A DNA stretch of 64,000 nucleotides from Salegentibacter salinarum (GTDB lineage Bacteria; Bacteroidota; Bacteroidia; Flavobacteriales; Flavobacteriaceae): assembly GCF_900168115.1 (NCBI RefSeq), contig NZ_FUZC01000009.1, positions 62,001-126,000 of the forward strand, in the 5' to 3' direction. The notes under the pieces are model-generated. The model ran no database searches, was not told where the DNA came from, and worked only from the letters and a program-made list of their open reading frames with translations. The translations under genes and the position numbers were made by a program. Below are positions 15,449-24,403 of the stretch, piece after piece; the first letter of the stretch is position 1, and each line of letters opens with the position of its first letter.

Positions 15449-17919
15449 TGGCGCACGAAGATGATCACATATCAGATGTAGGCTCAACCTTTGACTTTAA
15501 GGGGTTTGTGCTTAAAGTGATAAGTTACTGGAAGTTAATTCTACTTTCGGTAGGAATTAGTTTGGCGGTGGCCTATTATAACAACGTAAGGAAATTACCT
15601 GTCTATAACCTAGGGAATTCCATTTCAATAAAAGACGATCAAAATCCGTTTTTCACCAGTAATACCAGTTTAACTTTTAACTGGGGTGGGACTTCAGATA
15701 AGGTGAATACCGCGATGACGATCTTGAGATCGCGTTCTCATAACGAGGAAGTGGTAGAAAAACTTCAGTTTTATACGCAGTATTTAAAAGACGGGGAATA
15801 TCAGCGAATTGATGCTTATGGAAGTGCACCTTTTAAAGTAGTTGCCGATACCACGATGTCGCAAGCTTTAAACGTAACGATGACGATTACATTTTTAGAC
15901 TCGTCAACCTACAATCTAAAAGCGAATGTACCGTCGAGTTTGAGTCTTCAGAATTATAAAACCAAAGAAAAAACTTATCGGGAGGTTGACCCTAAAGAAT
16001 TCAGTAAAAATTATAAATCGGGAGAACAGGTTAGGCTTCCATTTTTTAGTGGAACCATTCTTAGGGTAGAACAGCCCCTGCAGGTTGGGACTCCTTTTTA
16101 TGTGAGTTTTATGAATTTTGATTCGGCTGTTGGAAAGTACCGCAATGTAAATGTTAGCCCTGAATCCCAGGGTTCTTCGGTTTTAAAAATGAGTCAAACC
16201 GGTGGAAATAAAGGCAGGATTGTAGATTATTTAAACGGAACCGTTACAGTGCTAAGTGATAATATGCTGGCGCGGAAAAACCTTTTTGCCACTAAAACCA
16301 TTCGGTTTATAGATTCCAGTTTAGCCGTACAATCTGAAGCTTTAAAACTGGTAGAAGCAGAGCTGAACCAGTTTAGGAATGAAAACGCGATAATGGATAT
16401 TTCTGCGGAAAGTTCCCAGCTTTCTAACCGACTTTCCACCTTAGACCTTAGAAAAGAAGATATAAGGCGGCAACTTTCTTACTATGAAACCTTAAGAAAT
16501 TACCTGGAAACCAGGAATGATTATTCCAATGTACCCGCACCCTCTGTGGCAGGAATTTCAGAAGGAAGTATAGCTAGCGGGGTTTCCCGAATTATATCCC
16601 TGGCGGAGGAAAGAAGCAATTATCAGTATTCATTAAAAGAAGATTCCCCGGTTTTTGACGATATAGATCGGCAAATCAATTCGGTTAAATCGATTTTACT
16701 GGAAAATATCAGTTCTTCAAGAGGTTTGTTACAAGATGAACAGAGAGACATAAATCAACAAATCGCTCGTTTGGAGTCTGAAATAAGTAAACTTCCGCAG
16801 GAAGAGCAGGATTTACTGAAAATTCAGCGTCGTTACAGTTTGAATGAGAAATCTTACAATATGTTCCTTGAGAAAAGGAGTGAGGCGGGGCTTATTAAAG
16901 CTGCGAATGTAAGTGATGTGATGGTGATCGATTCGGCTAAAGATACGGGTGGAGGCCAAATTGGTCCGAATACCCAGCTAAATTACGTAATGGCCGTTCT
17001 GGTTGGTGGGGTTATTCCGCTAACGTTTGTTTTCTTATTGGTTTTCCTGAATACAAATATTCACAACGCCCAGGAAGTAACAAGATTGTCTCCAATCCCT
17101 ATTTTGGGAATGATAGGAAAAAGCAAAACCGACTCGAACCTGGTGGTTTTTAATAATCCGAAATCTTCAATTTCAGAAGGATTTAGGGGCCTCAGATCCA
17201 GTCTTCAGTTTATGTATAAAAAACAGGGCGTTACCGGTTCTAAGACTTTGCTGATTACTTCTTCGGTTTCAGGGGAAGGAAAAACCTTCTGTGCGATGAA
17301 CCTTGCCACTGTTTTCGCATTAAGTGAACGAAAAACAGTACTGGTGGGAGTCGATTTAAGAAAACCGAAGATTTTTGATGATTTTCAGCTGAATAATGAT
17401 GTAGGGGTAGTGAATTACCTGATAGACCAGTCCAGCAGCGAAGAGATTATTCAGAAAAGTAAGATTCCTTATTTAGATGTAATCACCGCGGGACCGGTGC
17501 CGCCAAACCCTTCAGAATTATTGATCAACGAACAGATGGATAAGCTGATGGAGGAATTGAAACAGAAATACGATTATATCATCCTGGATACGCCTCCAAT
17601 AGGAATGGTGGCCGATGCCCTGAACCTGGTAAAACACGCCGATGCTACCATTTATTTAATACGACAGGATTACACAAAACGCGGAATGCTGGAATCTATT
17701 AATGAGAAATACCACAAAGGGGAAATTAAGAATATTAGTTTTGTATTAAACCACTTTGTGCATCGTGCGAAATACGGTTATGGTTACGGCTACGGTTATG
17801 GTTACGGCTATGGCTACGGCTACGGCTACAACCGTTACTCCAAAGGCTACGTAGAAAAATCTGATCCCACCCGAAGTTTAAAACGCTGGTGGAAAAAAGC
17901 AATGCGGAATTTTGAGTAA
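15448..17919 (+). CDS. wzc: Polysaccharide co-polymerase/tyrosine autokinase (Wzc-like)
   Basis: An 823-residue inner-membrane protein. It has a Wzz domain with membrane helices at about 28-45 and 512-534, a periplasmic coiled-coil region (about 290-470), and a cytoplasmic BY-kinase domain. Kinase motifs are Walker A SSVSGEGKT (605-613), Walker A' VLVGVDLRKP (631-640) and Walker B IILDTPP (711-717). The C-terminal tail carries 12 tyrosines in 776-801, ten of them in a strict Tyr-Gly alternation, and would be the autophosphorylation cluster. It works with the preceding Wza in chain-length control and export. A terminator-like hairpin follows. Confidence 0.93.
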   Translation: MAHEDDHISDVGSTFDFKGFVLKVISYWKLILLSVGISLAVAYYNNVRKLPVYNLGNSISIKDDQNPFFTSNTSLTFNWGGTSDKVNTAMTILRSRSHNEEVVEKLQFYTQYLKDGEYQRIDAYGSAPFKVVADTTMSQALNVTMTITFLDSSTYNLKANVPSSLSLQNYKTKEKTYREVDPKEFSKNYKSGEQVRLPFFSGTILRVEQPLQVGTPFYVSFMNFDSAVGKYRNVNVSPESQGSSVLKMSQTGGNKGRIVDYLNGTVTVLSDNMLARKNLFATKTIRFIDSSLAVQSEALKLVEAELNQFRNENAIMDISAESSQLSNRLSTLDLRKEDIRRQLSYYETLRNYLETRNDYSNVPAPSVAGISEGSIASGVSRIISLAEERSNYQYSLKEDSPVFDDIDRQINSVKSILLENISSSRGLLQDEQRDINQQIARLESEISKLPQEEQDLLKIQRRYSLNEKSYNMFLEKRSEAGLIKAANVSDVMVIDSAKDTGGGQIGPNTQLNYVMAVLVGGVIPLTFVFLLVFLNTNIHNAQEVTRLSPIPILGMIGKSKTDSNLVVFNNPKSSISEGFRGLRSSLQFMYKKQGVTGSKTLLITSSVSGEGKTFCAMNLATVFALSERKTVLVGVDLRKPKIFDDFQLNNDVGVVNYLIDQSSSEEIIQKSKIPYLDVITAGPVPPNPSELLINEQMDKLMEELKQKYDYIILDTPPIGMVADALNLVKHADATIYLIRQDYTKRGMLESINEKYHKGEIKNISFVLNHFVHRAKYGYGYGYGYGYGYGYGYGYNRYSKGYVEKSDPTRSLKRWWKKAMRNFE
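17773..17829 (+). repeat. In-frame Tyr-Gly hexanucleotide repeat in wzc
   Basis: Codons 776-794 of the Wzc-like gene alternate TAC/TAT with GGT/GGC, giving ten Tyr separated by nine Gly. The unit is 6 bases, so gain or loss of units would keep the frame and change the number of phospho-acceptor tyrosines. Synonymous changes break the DNA repeat, which would lower slippage compared with a perfect tract. Confidence 0.85.
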
Positions 17920-17953
17920 CCCTCCGTCTTTCCATTTTGCAAACGGAAATTCA

Positions 17954-17984
17954 CCTCCCCTTGAAAAAAGGGGAGGAGCTTTTA
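17954..17984 (+). terminator. Terminator-like hairpin after wzc
   Basis: CCTCCCC (17954-17960) and GGGGAGG (17970-17976) form a GC-rich 7-bp stem with a 9-base loop, followed after AGC by a short T-run. It lies 35 bases after the wzc stop and probably ends the wza-wzc transcript. Confidence 0.6.
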
Positions 17985-18107
17985 ATTTGAATCGGTGTTT
18001 TATAGTTTTTTTACTGCAAACTGAGACTGCCTCCTTTGAACTGAATAGCCACGAATTCACGAATATTTTTAGTCTTTTTTGTTGCCTATTTTTTCTTGTT
18101 TCATTTC

Positions 18108-18190
18108 GTCAGTACGAGCGAACGAAGGAGCGCGGTAATCTTTTGAATAGAACTACTACTCAAACTGTTCTCGACCACGCTCGAACTGAC
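18108..18190. repeat. Inverted-repeat intergenic element
   Basis: The 339-base gap between wzc and asnB (17920-18258) holds no convincing gene. It contains a 13-base inverted repeat (18108-18120 with 18178-18190, one mismatch) starting GTCAGTACGAGCG. Together with the terminator-like hairpin at 17954 it makes up most of the recognisable structure. The rest is AT-rich and unassigned. Confidence 0.6.
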
Positions 18191-18258
18191 AGGCGAGTTC
18201 GTTATGAATAAAAGAATATTATTAGTCTTTTTCCTTGCCTCTTTTCTCTTGATTTGTT

Positions 18259-19971
18259 TTAATTTCCCATCAACAACCCCGCATTAATCCACTGCCAGAT
18301 ATGAAAACTGCTTTGGTTGTCCCCGGCTTTATAATTATTCCATTCTCGTTGCATCTCTTCAAAATTAAACCAATATGATATTTTCGAATATCTGAGTTTT
18401 TCAATATTTTCCTCAGTAAAGTCTTTTAATTCGTTACCCACCCATTCGCGCTGTGGAGTTTGAAGCGGACGTTTTGGCGCATAGCTCAAATCCTGAGGAG
18501 CGATCTCCTTAAGTATTTCCCGGATTAAATATTTCTGAATTCCATTATGAATTTTATAGGTTTTAGGCTGGGAAAATGCAAATTCTACCATTCTGTAATC
18601 CAGGAAAGGCTCCCGTAATTCTGTGCTGTAAGCCATAGAAATCCGGTCGTTGAATCTTAACGCACGCGGTATTTTCGTATAAAAAAGATCCCGGTATTGC
18701 AGGTTTTGTAAATCGTTGTCGAATGGGGTAGGATAGCCCGGCTTTTTGGCTAATTCTTTAAAATCATCATTTAATACTTTAACTCGAAATGGACTCATTT
18801 TTCCTGTACCCTGAATGGTTGCGGTAGTTCCGGGATTTTGATAATAATCATAGCCTGCCCATTGCTCATCCATTCCCTGCCCGTCAAGCAGGACTTTTAT
18901 TCCGTCTTTTTTAGCGTTTTCAAACAATGCAGCATAGGCAAGAGTGGGTAGCCCGGCGTATGGTTCATCCTGGATATTGCTTAAAAACTGGGCTTTTTTA
19001 ATTACATCACTTGGTTGTATTTTTACTTTAGTTAGTGGATTCCGGGTGGTTTCAATCATTTTCTGAACCCAGGGCAGTTCATCATAATTTTCGTCCCCGG
19101 CATAAAAAGTATAAGCTTTAATATGTTTGTTTTTATTTAGTCGATTTACCAAAGCCAGTAAGAGGGAACTATCTACTCCACCACTAATATTAAAACCAAT
19201 TGGAACATCAGCTCTAAACCTTAGTGAAATACTATCGATTAAAATTTTATAATAAGACTGCTTAGCTTCTTCAAAAGACAAGATTTTAGAATATTTGGAA
19301 AGATTTTTCTCAAAATCATACCATCTGGTAACTTTTAAGTTGCCTGCCTGATATTCCAGAAAATGCCCTCCCGGAAGTTGAAATATTTCATCGTAAAAAG
19401 TGTCTGAAGGCATCCCGTAAGAACCGAAAGTAAAATAATTAGCCCACACCTGTTCATTTGGTTGGTTCGACTTTAAAACGCTTCTAATTGCTTTAATTTC
19501 ACTGCTAAAATAGAAATCTTTGTTTTCTTCGGAATAAAAAAATGGTTTTACCCCAAACCTGTCCCGTGCAGCAAAAAGTTTTTTCAATTTATTATCCCAA
19601 ATTGCGAAAGCGAACATCCCATTGAGTTTGTTGAGACAGGATTTGCCCCAAACAATAAAGGCAGCCAATAGAACCTCAGTATCAGATGCTGTTTTAAAAT
19701 TATAGTAAGCTTTTAATTCTTGTTTTAACTCCTTGTAATTATAGATTTCTCCATTAAAAGTAAGGTGATACCGTCCAGAATTATCTTTAAAAGGCTGATT
19801 TGCTTTTGCTGAAAGGTCAATAATTGAAAGCCGATTATGTCCCAATGCACAATAACAGGAATCAACGTAATTCCCGGTATGATCAGGTCCACGATGCTTC
19901 TGAAGGTTCAGCATTTGCTGAAGTTTCTCTTTGTTAGCCTTTGCTGAAATAATTCCTGCGATTCCGCACAT
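18259..19971 (-). CDS. asnB: Asparagine synthase (glutamine-hydrolysing), polysaccharide-locus type
   Basis: A 570-residue protein with the complete class-II glutaminase domain: catalytic Cys2 after Met, in MCGIAGI, plus RGPD (28-30 region) and FNGEIYN. The synthetase domain has the PP-loop SGGVDSS (263-269). The family makes asparagine, but many capsule and exopolysaccharide loci carry homologues that amidate sugar acids or other groups. It lies downstream of neuC and neuA on the same strand, separated by 214 bases with a palindromic element. Because both domains look intact, amide transfer from glutamine is likely. The acceptor (Asp or a uronic/nonulosonic acid) cannot be told. Confidence 0.85.
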   Translation of the reverse strand: MCGIAGIISAKANKEKLQQMLNLQKHRGPDHTGNYVDSCYCALGHNRLSIIDLSAKANQPFKDNSGRYHLTFNGEIYNYKELKQELKAYYNFKTASDTEVLLAAFIVWGKSCLNKLNGMFAFAIWDNKLKKLFAARDRFGVKPFFYSEENKDFYFSSEIKAIRSVLKSNQPNEQVWANYFTFGSYGMPSDTFYDEIFQLPGGHFLEYQAGNLKVTRWYDFEKNLSKYSKILSFEEAKQSYYKILIDSISLRFRADVPIGFNISGGVDSSLLLALVNRLNKNKHIKAYTFYAGDENYDELPWVQKMIETTRNPLTKVKIQPSDVIKKAQFLSNIQDEPYAGLPTLAYAALFENAKKDGIKVLLDGQGMDEQWAGYDYYQNPGTTATIQGTGKMSPFRVKVLNDDFKELAKKPGYPTPFDNDLQNLQYRDLFYTKIPRALRFNDRISMAYSTELREPFLDYRMVEFAFSQPKTYKIHNGIQKYLIREILKEIAPQDLSYAPKRPLQTPQREWVGNELKDFTEENIEKLRYSKISYWFNFEEMQREWNNYKAGDNQSSFHIWQWINAGLLMGN

Positions 19972-20034
19972 TACTATTTTAAGTTTGCTTTTTATGTTTA
20001 AACACTTCTCGGTAGCTGTGTTTAAAGGTCTAAT

Positions 20035-20163
20035 TTCGTCAAGTTGAACCTGCCCGGCCGTTCAGGCGGGCTTGTTTCAGCTTTTAATATGATATCAATT
20101 CTGATCAAGTTAGATCCTGAAACTTCGGGACAGGAGGACGGACGCTCAGAAAAGCTTGACGAG
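20035..20163. repeat. Palindromic intergenic element, long variant
   Basis: Terminal inverted repeats TTCGTCA (20035-20041) and TGACGAG (20157-20163, 6 of 7) enclose internal hairpins, including a GC-rich one around 20052-20071 (GCCCG/CGGGC arms), and a segment TCCTGAAACTTCGGGACAGG. It belongs to the family of 12379-12460 but is longer because of inserted palindromic segments. It separates neuA and asnB. Confidence 0.65.
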
Positions 20164-20185
20164 TTAAAGTTCATTAGGCTTTCAT

Positions 20186-20881
20186 TTAACTTTTTAGCTT
20201 ACTTAACATTTCTTCCGCTTTTTTCCAATCTTCCGGGGTATCAATATTTACATAAGGGGAAGCGGAAGTATTCACAAATCCTATTTTCTTACCAAAAAGG
20301 GAATTTTCATTTAAAAGCACTTCGGTTTTGGTGAGATAAATCGCTCCATCCCTATGATAGGCTTTTGGTAAATCCTGTCTTCGGCTTATGATTTTTTCTT
20401 CCCCGGTAGCGATTTTTAAGCTTCCGTTATTCTCTTCAAAAATCCAATGCGGATTAAAATCTTCAGGCACTTCCCTCACTGAAACCAACGAGTCGAAATT
20501 ATTGTCCTGAAATTTGAGTATACATTCATCTATAAGTCCGGGTTTTCGACATGGTGTGGTTACCTGTAGCAAACAGACCGCATCAAATTGAATTCCCCTT
20601 TCCAGGTAGTAATTAACAGCGTGTTTTACAACCTCCAGGCTGGAAGTGGAATCTTCGGCCAGGTGATCGGGCCGTTTAAAAGGAACCTCAAGCTCAAGCT
20701 GCTTTGCAATGTGAATGATATCTTCGTCATCTGAGCTAAGGATTACTTTATTTAAAAGTTCTGAGCTTTCTGCCGCCTCAAAAGTGTATTGCAAAAGTGG
20801 TTTGCTACCCAGCATTTTTATGTTTTTACCGGGAATTCCTTTGCTGCCACCCCGGGCAGGAATTAAACCTAAAATTTTCAT
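20186..20881 (-). CDS. neuA: Acylneuraminate cytidylyltransferase-like (CMP-nonulosonate synthetase)
   Basis: A 231-residue nucleotidyltransferase. It has the N-terminal signature ARGGSKGIPGKN (9-20), an LLQYTFEAA helix, SSDDEDI, and LLQVTTPCRKP, the substrate loop typical of NeuA/LegF/PseF enzymes. It would activate a nine-carbon acidic sugar with CTP. Homology alone does not tell sialic, legionaminic or pseudaminic acid apart. It starts 21 bases after the neuC stop and is clearly in one unit with it. The matching condensing enzyme (neuB) lies 33 kb away at 54409. Confidence 0.85.
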   Translation of the reverse strand: MKILGLIPARGGSKGIPGKNIKMLGSKPLLQYTFEAAESSELLNKVILSSDDEDIIHIAKQLELEVPFKRPDHLAEDSTSSLEVVKHAVNYYLERGIQFDAVCLLQVTTPCRKPGLIDECILKFQDNNFDSLVSVREVPEDFNPHWIFEENNGSLKIATGEEKIISRRQDLPKAYHRDGAIYLTKTEVLLNENSLFGKKIGFVNTSASPYVNIDTPEDWKKAEEMLSKLKS

Positions 20882-20902
20882 ACTTGCGCAGATTTTTGAA
20901 AT

Positions 20903-22060
20903 TTAATAGGTAATTGTTTTACTATAGGTTAATTCTGAGGTGGCTAAGATTTCAGCAATCTTTTTCCCTGAATCTCCGTTGCCGTAGATTCCAGAAGATT
21001 CAAAATGTTCGGTTTTAATTGCATTTTCGGTAGCCTCTAAAATTTCATTTAAATTATAGTTTACATCGGTAACATTTGTGGCCCGATTTCGGCGAAATTG
21101 TCTGTTCCCAATGTTAACCACCGGTACTCCCAAATAGGCACATTCTCTTAACCCGGCACTGGAATTGCCCACTAAAGCTTTGGAATTCTTTAAGAGTCTT
21201 AGAAAATCTGTCGGCTCCATATTTTTAAAAAAATGAATGTTATCTGGCTTTTCAAGTTCCCGGAAAGATCGTATTGCATTAGATGTTCCATCAGATCCTG
21301 CATCTACATTTGGCCAAAACCAGAAAGTAGGATAATCTAATCTTTTTATCGCTTTCAGGGTTTCGGTAACATGTGCTTTTGCCTGTTTATACTCGGTAGT
21401 CACCGGATGTTGCATTACCACAATATAACCTTCTTTCCAATTGAGTTTAGAACCCACACCTCCGTATTTTTCAATAGGATCAAAATCAAGAAATGGATAT
21501 TCTGCAATCTCTTTGGCGAGGTCTATAGATGGACAGCCGGTGTTGATTACTTTTTCAGGATTTTCTCCCAATTTTATAACGCGTTGTTTTGCATCCTCTG
21601 AAGCAACCAAATGAAGATCGGCAAGTTTTGTATTGGCATGTCTCACTTTTTCGTCAATACTACCGGTAACCTCACCACCTTGAATATGAACGAGGGGTAT
21701 GTTTTGATATGCCGCAGCAATAGAGGTGGCGATAGTCTCAAACCGGTCGGCGATGGTTAAGACAGCATCGGGTTTCAGGTTGTAAAAAACATTAGTAAGC
21801 TCCATTACCCCCAGGCCGGTTGTTTTGGCCATTGTAGTAGGATTTTCTCCTTCCAGTACCATAAAAACCTTCGCCGCTATTTCAAATCCGTCTTTTTCAA
21901 TAAAATCTACCGCGTTTCCGTATCGATCCAAAAGAGCCGATCCTGCAATAACTAGTTGTAGTTTCAAATCGGAGTGGTCCTGTATTGCTGTAAGTGCAGT
22001 TTTTATCCGACTGTAAGAAGGCCGGGCGGTAACGACAACGCATATCTTTCTTTTGGGCAT
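20903..22060 (-). CDS. neuC: Hydrolysing UDP-GlcNAc-type 2-epimerase (NeuC/LegG-like)
   Basis: A 385-residue epimerase of the hydrolysing type, which releases free N-acyl-mannosamine (or the 4-amino-6-deoxy analogue in the legionaminic route). Marks are VVTARPSYSRIKTAL at the start, IQGGEVTGSIDEKVRHA, VMQHPVTTEY, and the C-terminal GNSSAGLRECAYLGVPVVNIG. The GSIDE motif and the length separate it from the non-hydrolysing WecB at 48889. It is the first gene of the minus-strand nonulosonate block. The divergent 263-base gap upstream contains TAGTC-family repeats. Confidence 0.88.
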   Translation of the reverse strand: MPKRKICVVVTARPSYSRIKTALTAIQDHSDLKLQLVIAGSALLDRYGNAVDFIEKDGFEIAAKVFMVLEGENPTTMAKTTGLGVMELTNVFYNLKPDAVLTIADRFETIATSIAAAYQNIPLVHIQGGEVTGSIDEKVRHANTKLADLHLVASEDAKQRVIKLGENPEKVINTGCPSIDLAKEIAEYPFLDFDPIEKYGGVGSKLNWKEGYIVVMQHPVTTEYKQAKAHVTETLKAIKRLDYPTFWFWPNVDAGSDGTSNAIRSFRELEKPDNIHFFKNMEPTDFLRLLKNSKALVGNSSAGLRECAYLGVPVVNIGNRQFRRNRATNVTDVNYNLNEILEATENAIKTEHFESSGIYGNGDSGKKIAEILATSELTYSKTITY

Positions 22061-22181
22061 TTCAGTTATTAGTTGTGGGTTATCAGTTCTTCCATATTTG
22101 TAGGAAGACTGGTATCGCTAAAGTAGCAAATCTGTCGGGAAATGTAAGTATTAAGAGCATCTATGGAGAAAATAAAGACGA

Positions 22182-22248
22182 TAGTCTGTAGTTTTTAGAC
22201 GTTAGAACTATGAAAAACTATCGACTACTGACTACTGTCTAAAGACTA
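22182..22248. repeat. TAGTC/GACTA repeat tract
   Basis: A unit beginning TAGTCTGTAGTTTTTAGAC (22182-22200) is followed by inverted units of the GACTACTGACTACTG type (22223-22248), giving a loose palindrome. The 19-base unit matches, with two differences, the complement of 55587-55605. It sits between divergent neuC and the pyruvyl transferase gene. Confidence 0.6.
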
Positions 22249-22250
22249 AG

Positions 22251-22281
22251 TTCTGCCCAAGCATAATTTTCAATATATTTG
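22251..22281 (+). promoter_or_regulatory. Candidate promoter for the pyruvyl-transferase gene
   Basis: TATATTTG (22274-22281) fits the -7 consensus TAnnTTTG. TTC at 22251-22253, 20 bases upstream, is a one-mismatch -33 (TTG). It lies 43 bases before the TTG start at 22324 and directly follows the GACTA repeat tract. Confidence 0.5.
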
Positions 22282-22323
22282 AGTTTTCAGGCCTTATCTA
22301 ATTAAACCCCAAAATATTTACTT

Positions 22324-23163
22324 TTGAAGAAGTTAAAATACAGTTCTTACCGGGAAAAAGAAATTCCTTTGTTTTACTGGAGTGAGATCAAATTTATTTT
22401 CAGGGAGAAAGAGAATTACGGGGATTTGCTTTCTAAATACCTCGTGGAAAAAATTAGTGGGAAACCGGTGAAATTTGTTCAGCCTAAAAAACAGCCCTGG
22501 TATAAAATGAACAAAACTAATTTTCTTGCAGTGGGAAGTATTTTACACCACGCAACTAAGCACAGTATTATTTGGGGGAGCGGAATTATAGATCACGAGC
22601 AGGAAATTGCTGAAGCGAATTTCAGGGCTGTGCGTGGCCCACAAACAAGGGATTATTTATTGAAACTCGGATATCGCTGTCCCGAGGTGTATGGAGATCC
22701 GGCGCTTTTACTGCCAAAATATTATAATCCACAGGTAAAGAAAAAGTATAAGATTGGGGTTATACCGCATTATCACGATTATAAAACAGCAGTAGCGTTT
22801 TTTGGGGATAAACCAGGAATAAAAGTTATAGATCTGCTAACGATGAATGTGGAAGAAGTGACCAGGCAAATTTTAAGCTCTGAAAACATCATTTCCTCCT
22901 CCCTCCACGGATTGATCGTTGCCCACGCATATCAAATTCCAGCACTTTGGGTGGAGTTTTCAGATAAGATCTTCGGAAATGGGATAAAATATGTTGATTA
23001 TTTTGAATCCCTAAAACTTCCTATTTATAAAGCCGAATTTATTGAAAATGGCAAGACTGCTGAAGAATTGTTCCAGTTAATGCAGAGTAAGCCACTTTTA
23101 CCTGAGGTTGATCAATTAGAAAAAATCCAGAAAAGTTTGCTGAAAAGTTGTCCTTTTTCTTGA
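22324..23163 (+). CDS. Polysaccharide pyruvyl transferase family protein
   Basis: A 279-residue member of the polysaccharide pyruvyl transferase family (PF04230), which adds a pyruvyl ketal from phosphoenolpyruvate to a sugar. Marks are the ENYGDLLSKYLVEKISG segment, RGPQTRDYLLKLG, YGDPALLLP, and SSSLHGLIVAHAYQIPALWV near the C-terminus. The start is TTG (22324); no ATG lies near the expected N-terminus. It is followed after 75 bases by a methyltransferase on the same strand. Pyruvylation would give the glycan extra negative charge. Confidence 0.85.
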   Translation: MKKLKYSSYREKEIPLFYWSEIKFIFREKENYGDLLSKYLVEKISGKPVKFVQPKKQPWYKMNKTNFLAVGSILHHATKHSIIWGSGIIDHEQEIAEANFRAVRGPQTRDYLLKLGYRCPEVYGDPALLLPKYYNPQVKKKYKIGVIPHYHDYKTAVAFFGDKPGIKVIDLLTMNVEEVTRQILSSENIISSSLHGLIVAHAYQIPALWVEFSDKIFGNGIKYVDYFESLKLPIYKAEFIENGKTAEELFQLMQSKPLLPEVDQLEKIQKSLLKSCPFS

Positions 23164-23238
23164 GATTTAAAATGGTGTGTCAAAATTTACACGCATTCAA
23201 TTCTTAAATTTATATTTTTAGCCTTCAGAAGATAAAAT

Positions 23239-24090
23239 ATGGGTGCGTCAAATCTTAACCAGGATAAAAATAAACTGCATTATGAGAAGCTTTATGCCAA
23301 CTACAACATACAGAATATCCTTCATTGGATCAATAATTTGGATGAATTTCTCGCTTCGGCAACCACTACCGAAACCAGCTGGTTTGCACTTTACCAAAGA
23401 AATTTCAGGGAAAAAATAAAAGGCAACAAAGTTTTGGACATGGGCTGTGGCGATTGTGTAAATGCTGCGGTAATGGCTGCCCTTGGTGCCGAAGTTTATG
23501 CTAACGACATAGCAGATTCCAGCGGTAAGATCGTTGAAGCTCTAAATGAAGCATATGAATTTGAATTCCCTATTCATTTTGTAAGTGGGGATTTTTTAGA
23601 AAATAACCTGGAATCGAATAAATTCGATTTTGTGGTTGGAAAAGCTTTTCTACATCATTTAGAATTACCGGTGGAAGAACAATTTTTAAAGGAAACCGCC
23701 CGATTATTAAAAGAGGATGGAGAGGCTCGATTTTTTGAACCGGCCGTAAACTCAAAGTTACTTGATGAGCTGCGTTGGTATGTTCCGGTTAAAGGCAGGC
23801 CTTCAAAGTTTAATAAAACCGACTTTGCTGAATGGAAAAAGAATGACCCGCATCCTGACAGAAGCTTTAGTTCAGCCCATTTCGAAAAAGCAGGGCGCAA
23901 GTTTTTTGCTGAAGTTGAAACCATCCCGGTAGGAACCCTGGAACGCTTTAGTCGATTCTTTAAATGGGGAGTAACAAAAAATAATTTTAAAAAATGGGCC
24001 TTAAAAACCGAAACCAAACTCCCCCGAATTATAAACAAACCCCTAACCCGAAGTCAATTGATTATTTATAAGAAGCCTACGATTTTATAA
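23239..24090 (+). CDS. Class I SAM-dependent methyltransferase
   Basis: A 283-residue methyltransferase. Motif I is KVLDMGCGDCVNAAVMA, followed by FDFVVGKAFLHHL (post-motif typical of Methyltransf_11/25) and an ARLLKEDGEARFFEP segment. It probably modifies a sugar or lipid-linked intermediate, given its place in the polysaccharide locus, but the substrate is not visible. The start ATG (23239) is preceded by an AT-rich gap without a clear promoter. Confidence 0.8.
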   Translation: MGASNLNQDKNKLHYEKLYANYNIQNILHWINNLDEFLASATTTETSWFALYQRNFREKIKGNKVLDMGCGDCVNAAVMAALGAEVYANDIADSSGKIVEALNEAYEFEFPIHFVSGDFLENNLESNKFDFVVGKAFLHHLELPVEEQFLKETARLLKEDGEARFFEPAVNSKLLDELRWYVPVKGRPSKFNKTDFAEWKKNDPHPDRSFSSAHFEKAGRKFFAEVETIPVGTLERFSRFFKWGVTKNNFKKWALKTETKLPRIINKPLTRSQLIIYKKPTIL

Positions 24091-24403
24091 TTTTTGAATC
24101 TTTAATGTTTTAAAATTCCAAAAGTTTTTTGTTTAAGTGGCCTATCGAAAATTTATCGCAAAAATTTGAAGTGGAGGAACCGTAAAATTTTAGGCTGTTT
24201 GAGCCGGATGTATTTTGCTCCCTAGTTGAATTAAAGAGGCGAGTTCCTGAAGTTTAGGTGTCAAACGATAAATTTAGATAAAGTTTCGTAAGCCTAGATT
24301 TTTTTAGTTCGTTCTTTCATCTATAGGAAAAATGAACAACATGAAATTTAGTGTATCGTTGATCTTGAGTCTAATCCTGGCAAGTACAACTTACAATCTT
24401 AAG
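24091..24403. other. Intergenic stretch with a possible 31-residue ORF
   Basis: The 313-base gap between convergent genes shows no repeat of the palindromic family. A plus-strand ORF of 31 codons (24332-24427) reads MNNMKFSVSLILSLILASTT and resembles a signal peptide. It runs into the end of the minus-strand glycosyltransferase gene. It could be the 5' remnant of a lost gene or chance. Nothing else is supported. Confidence 0.35.

Noticed and set aside
17773-17829. CRISPR-like or minisatellite array
   Set aside because: The repeats are 6-base codon pairs inside the Wzc tail, with no spacers.
17912-18211. 99-codon plus-strand ORF after wzc
   Set aside because: It runs through a terminator-like hairpin and an inverted-repeat element, has low-complexity composition and no recognisable domain.
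20903-22060. Calling this epimerase WecB
   Set aside because: The GSIDE motif and C-terminal pattern fit the hydrolysing NeuC/LegG type, and a typical WecB is present separately at 48889.
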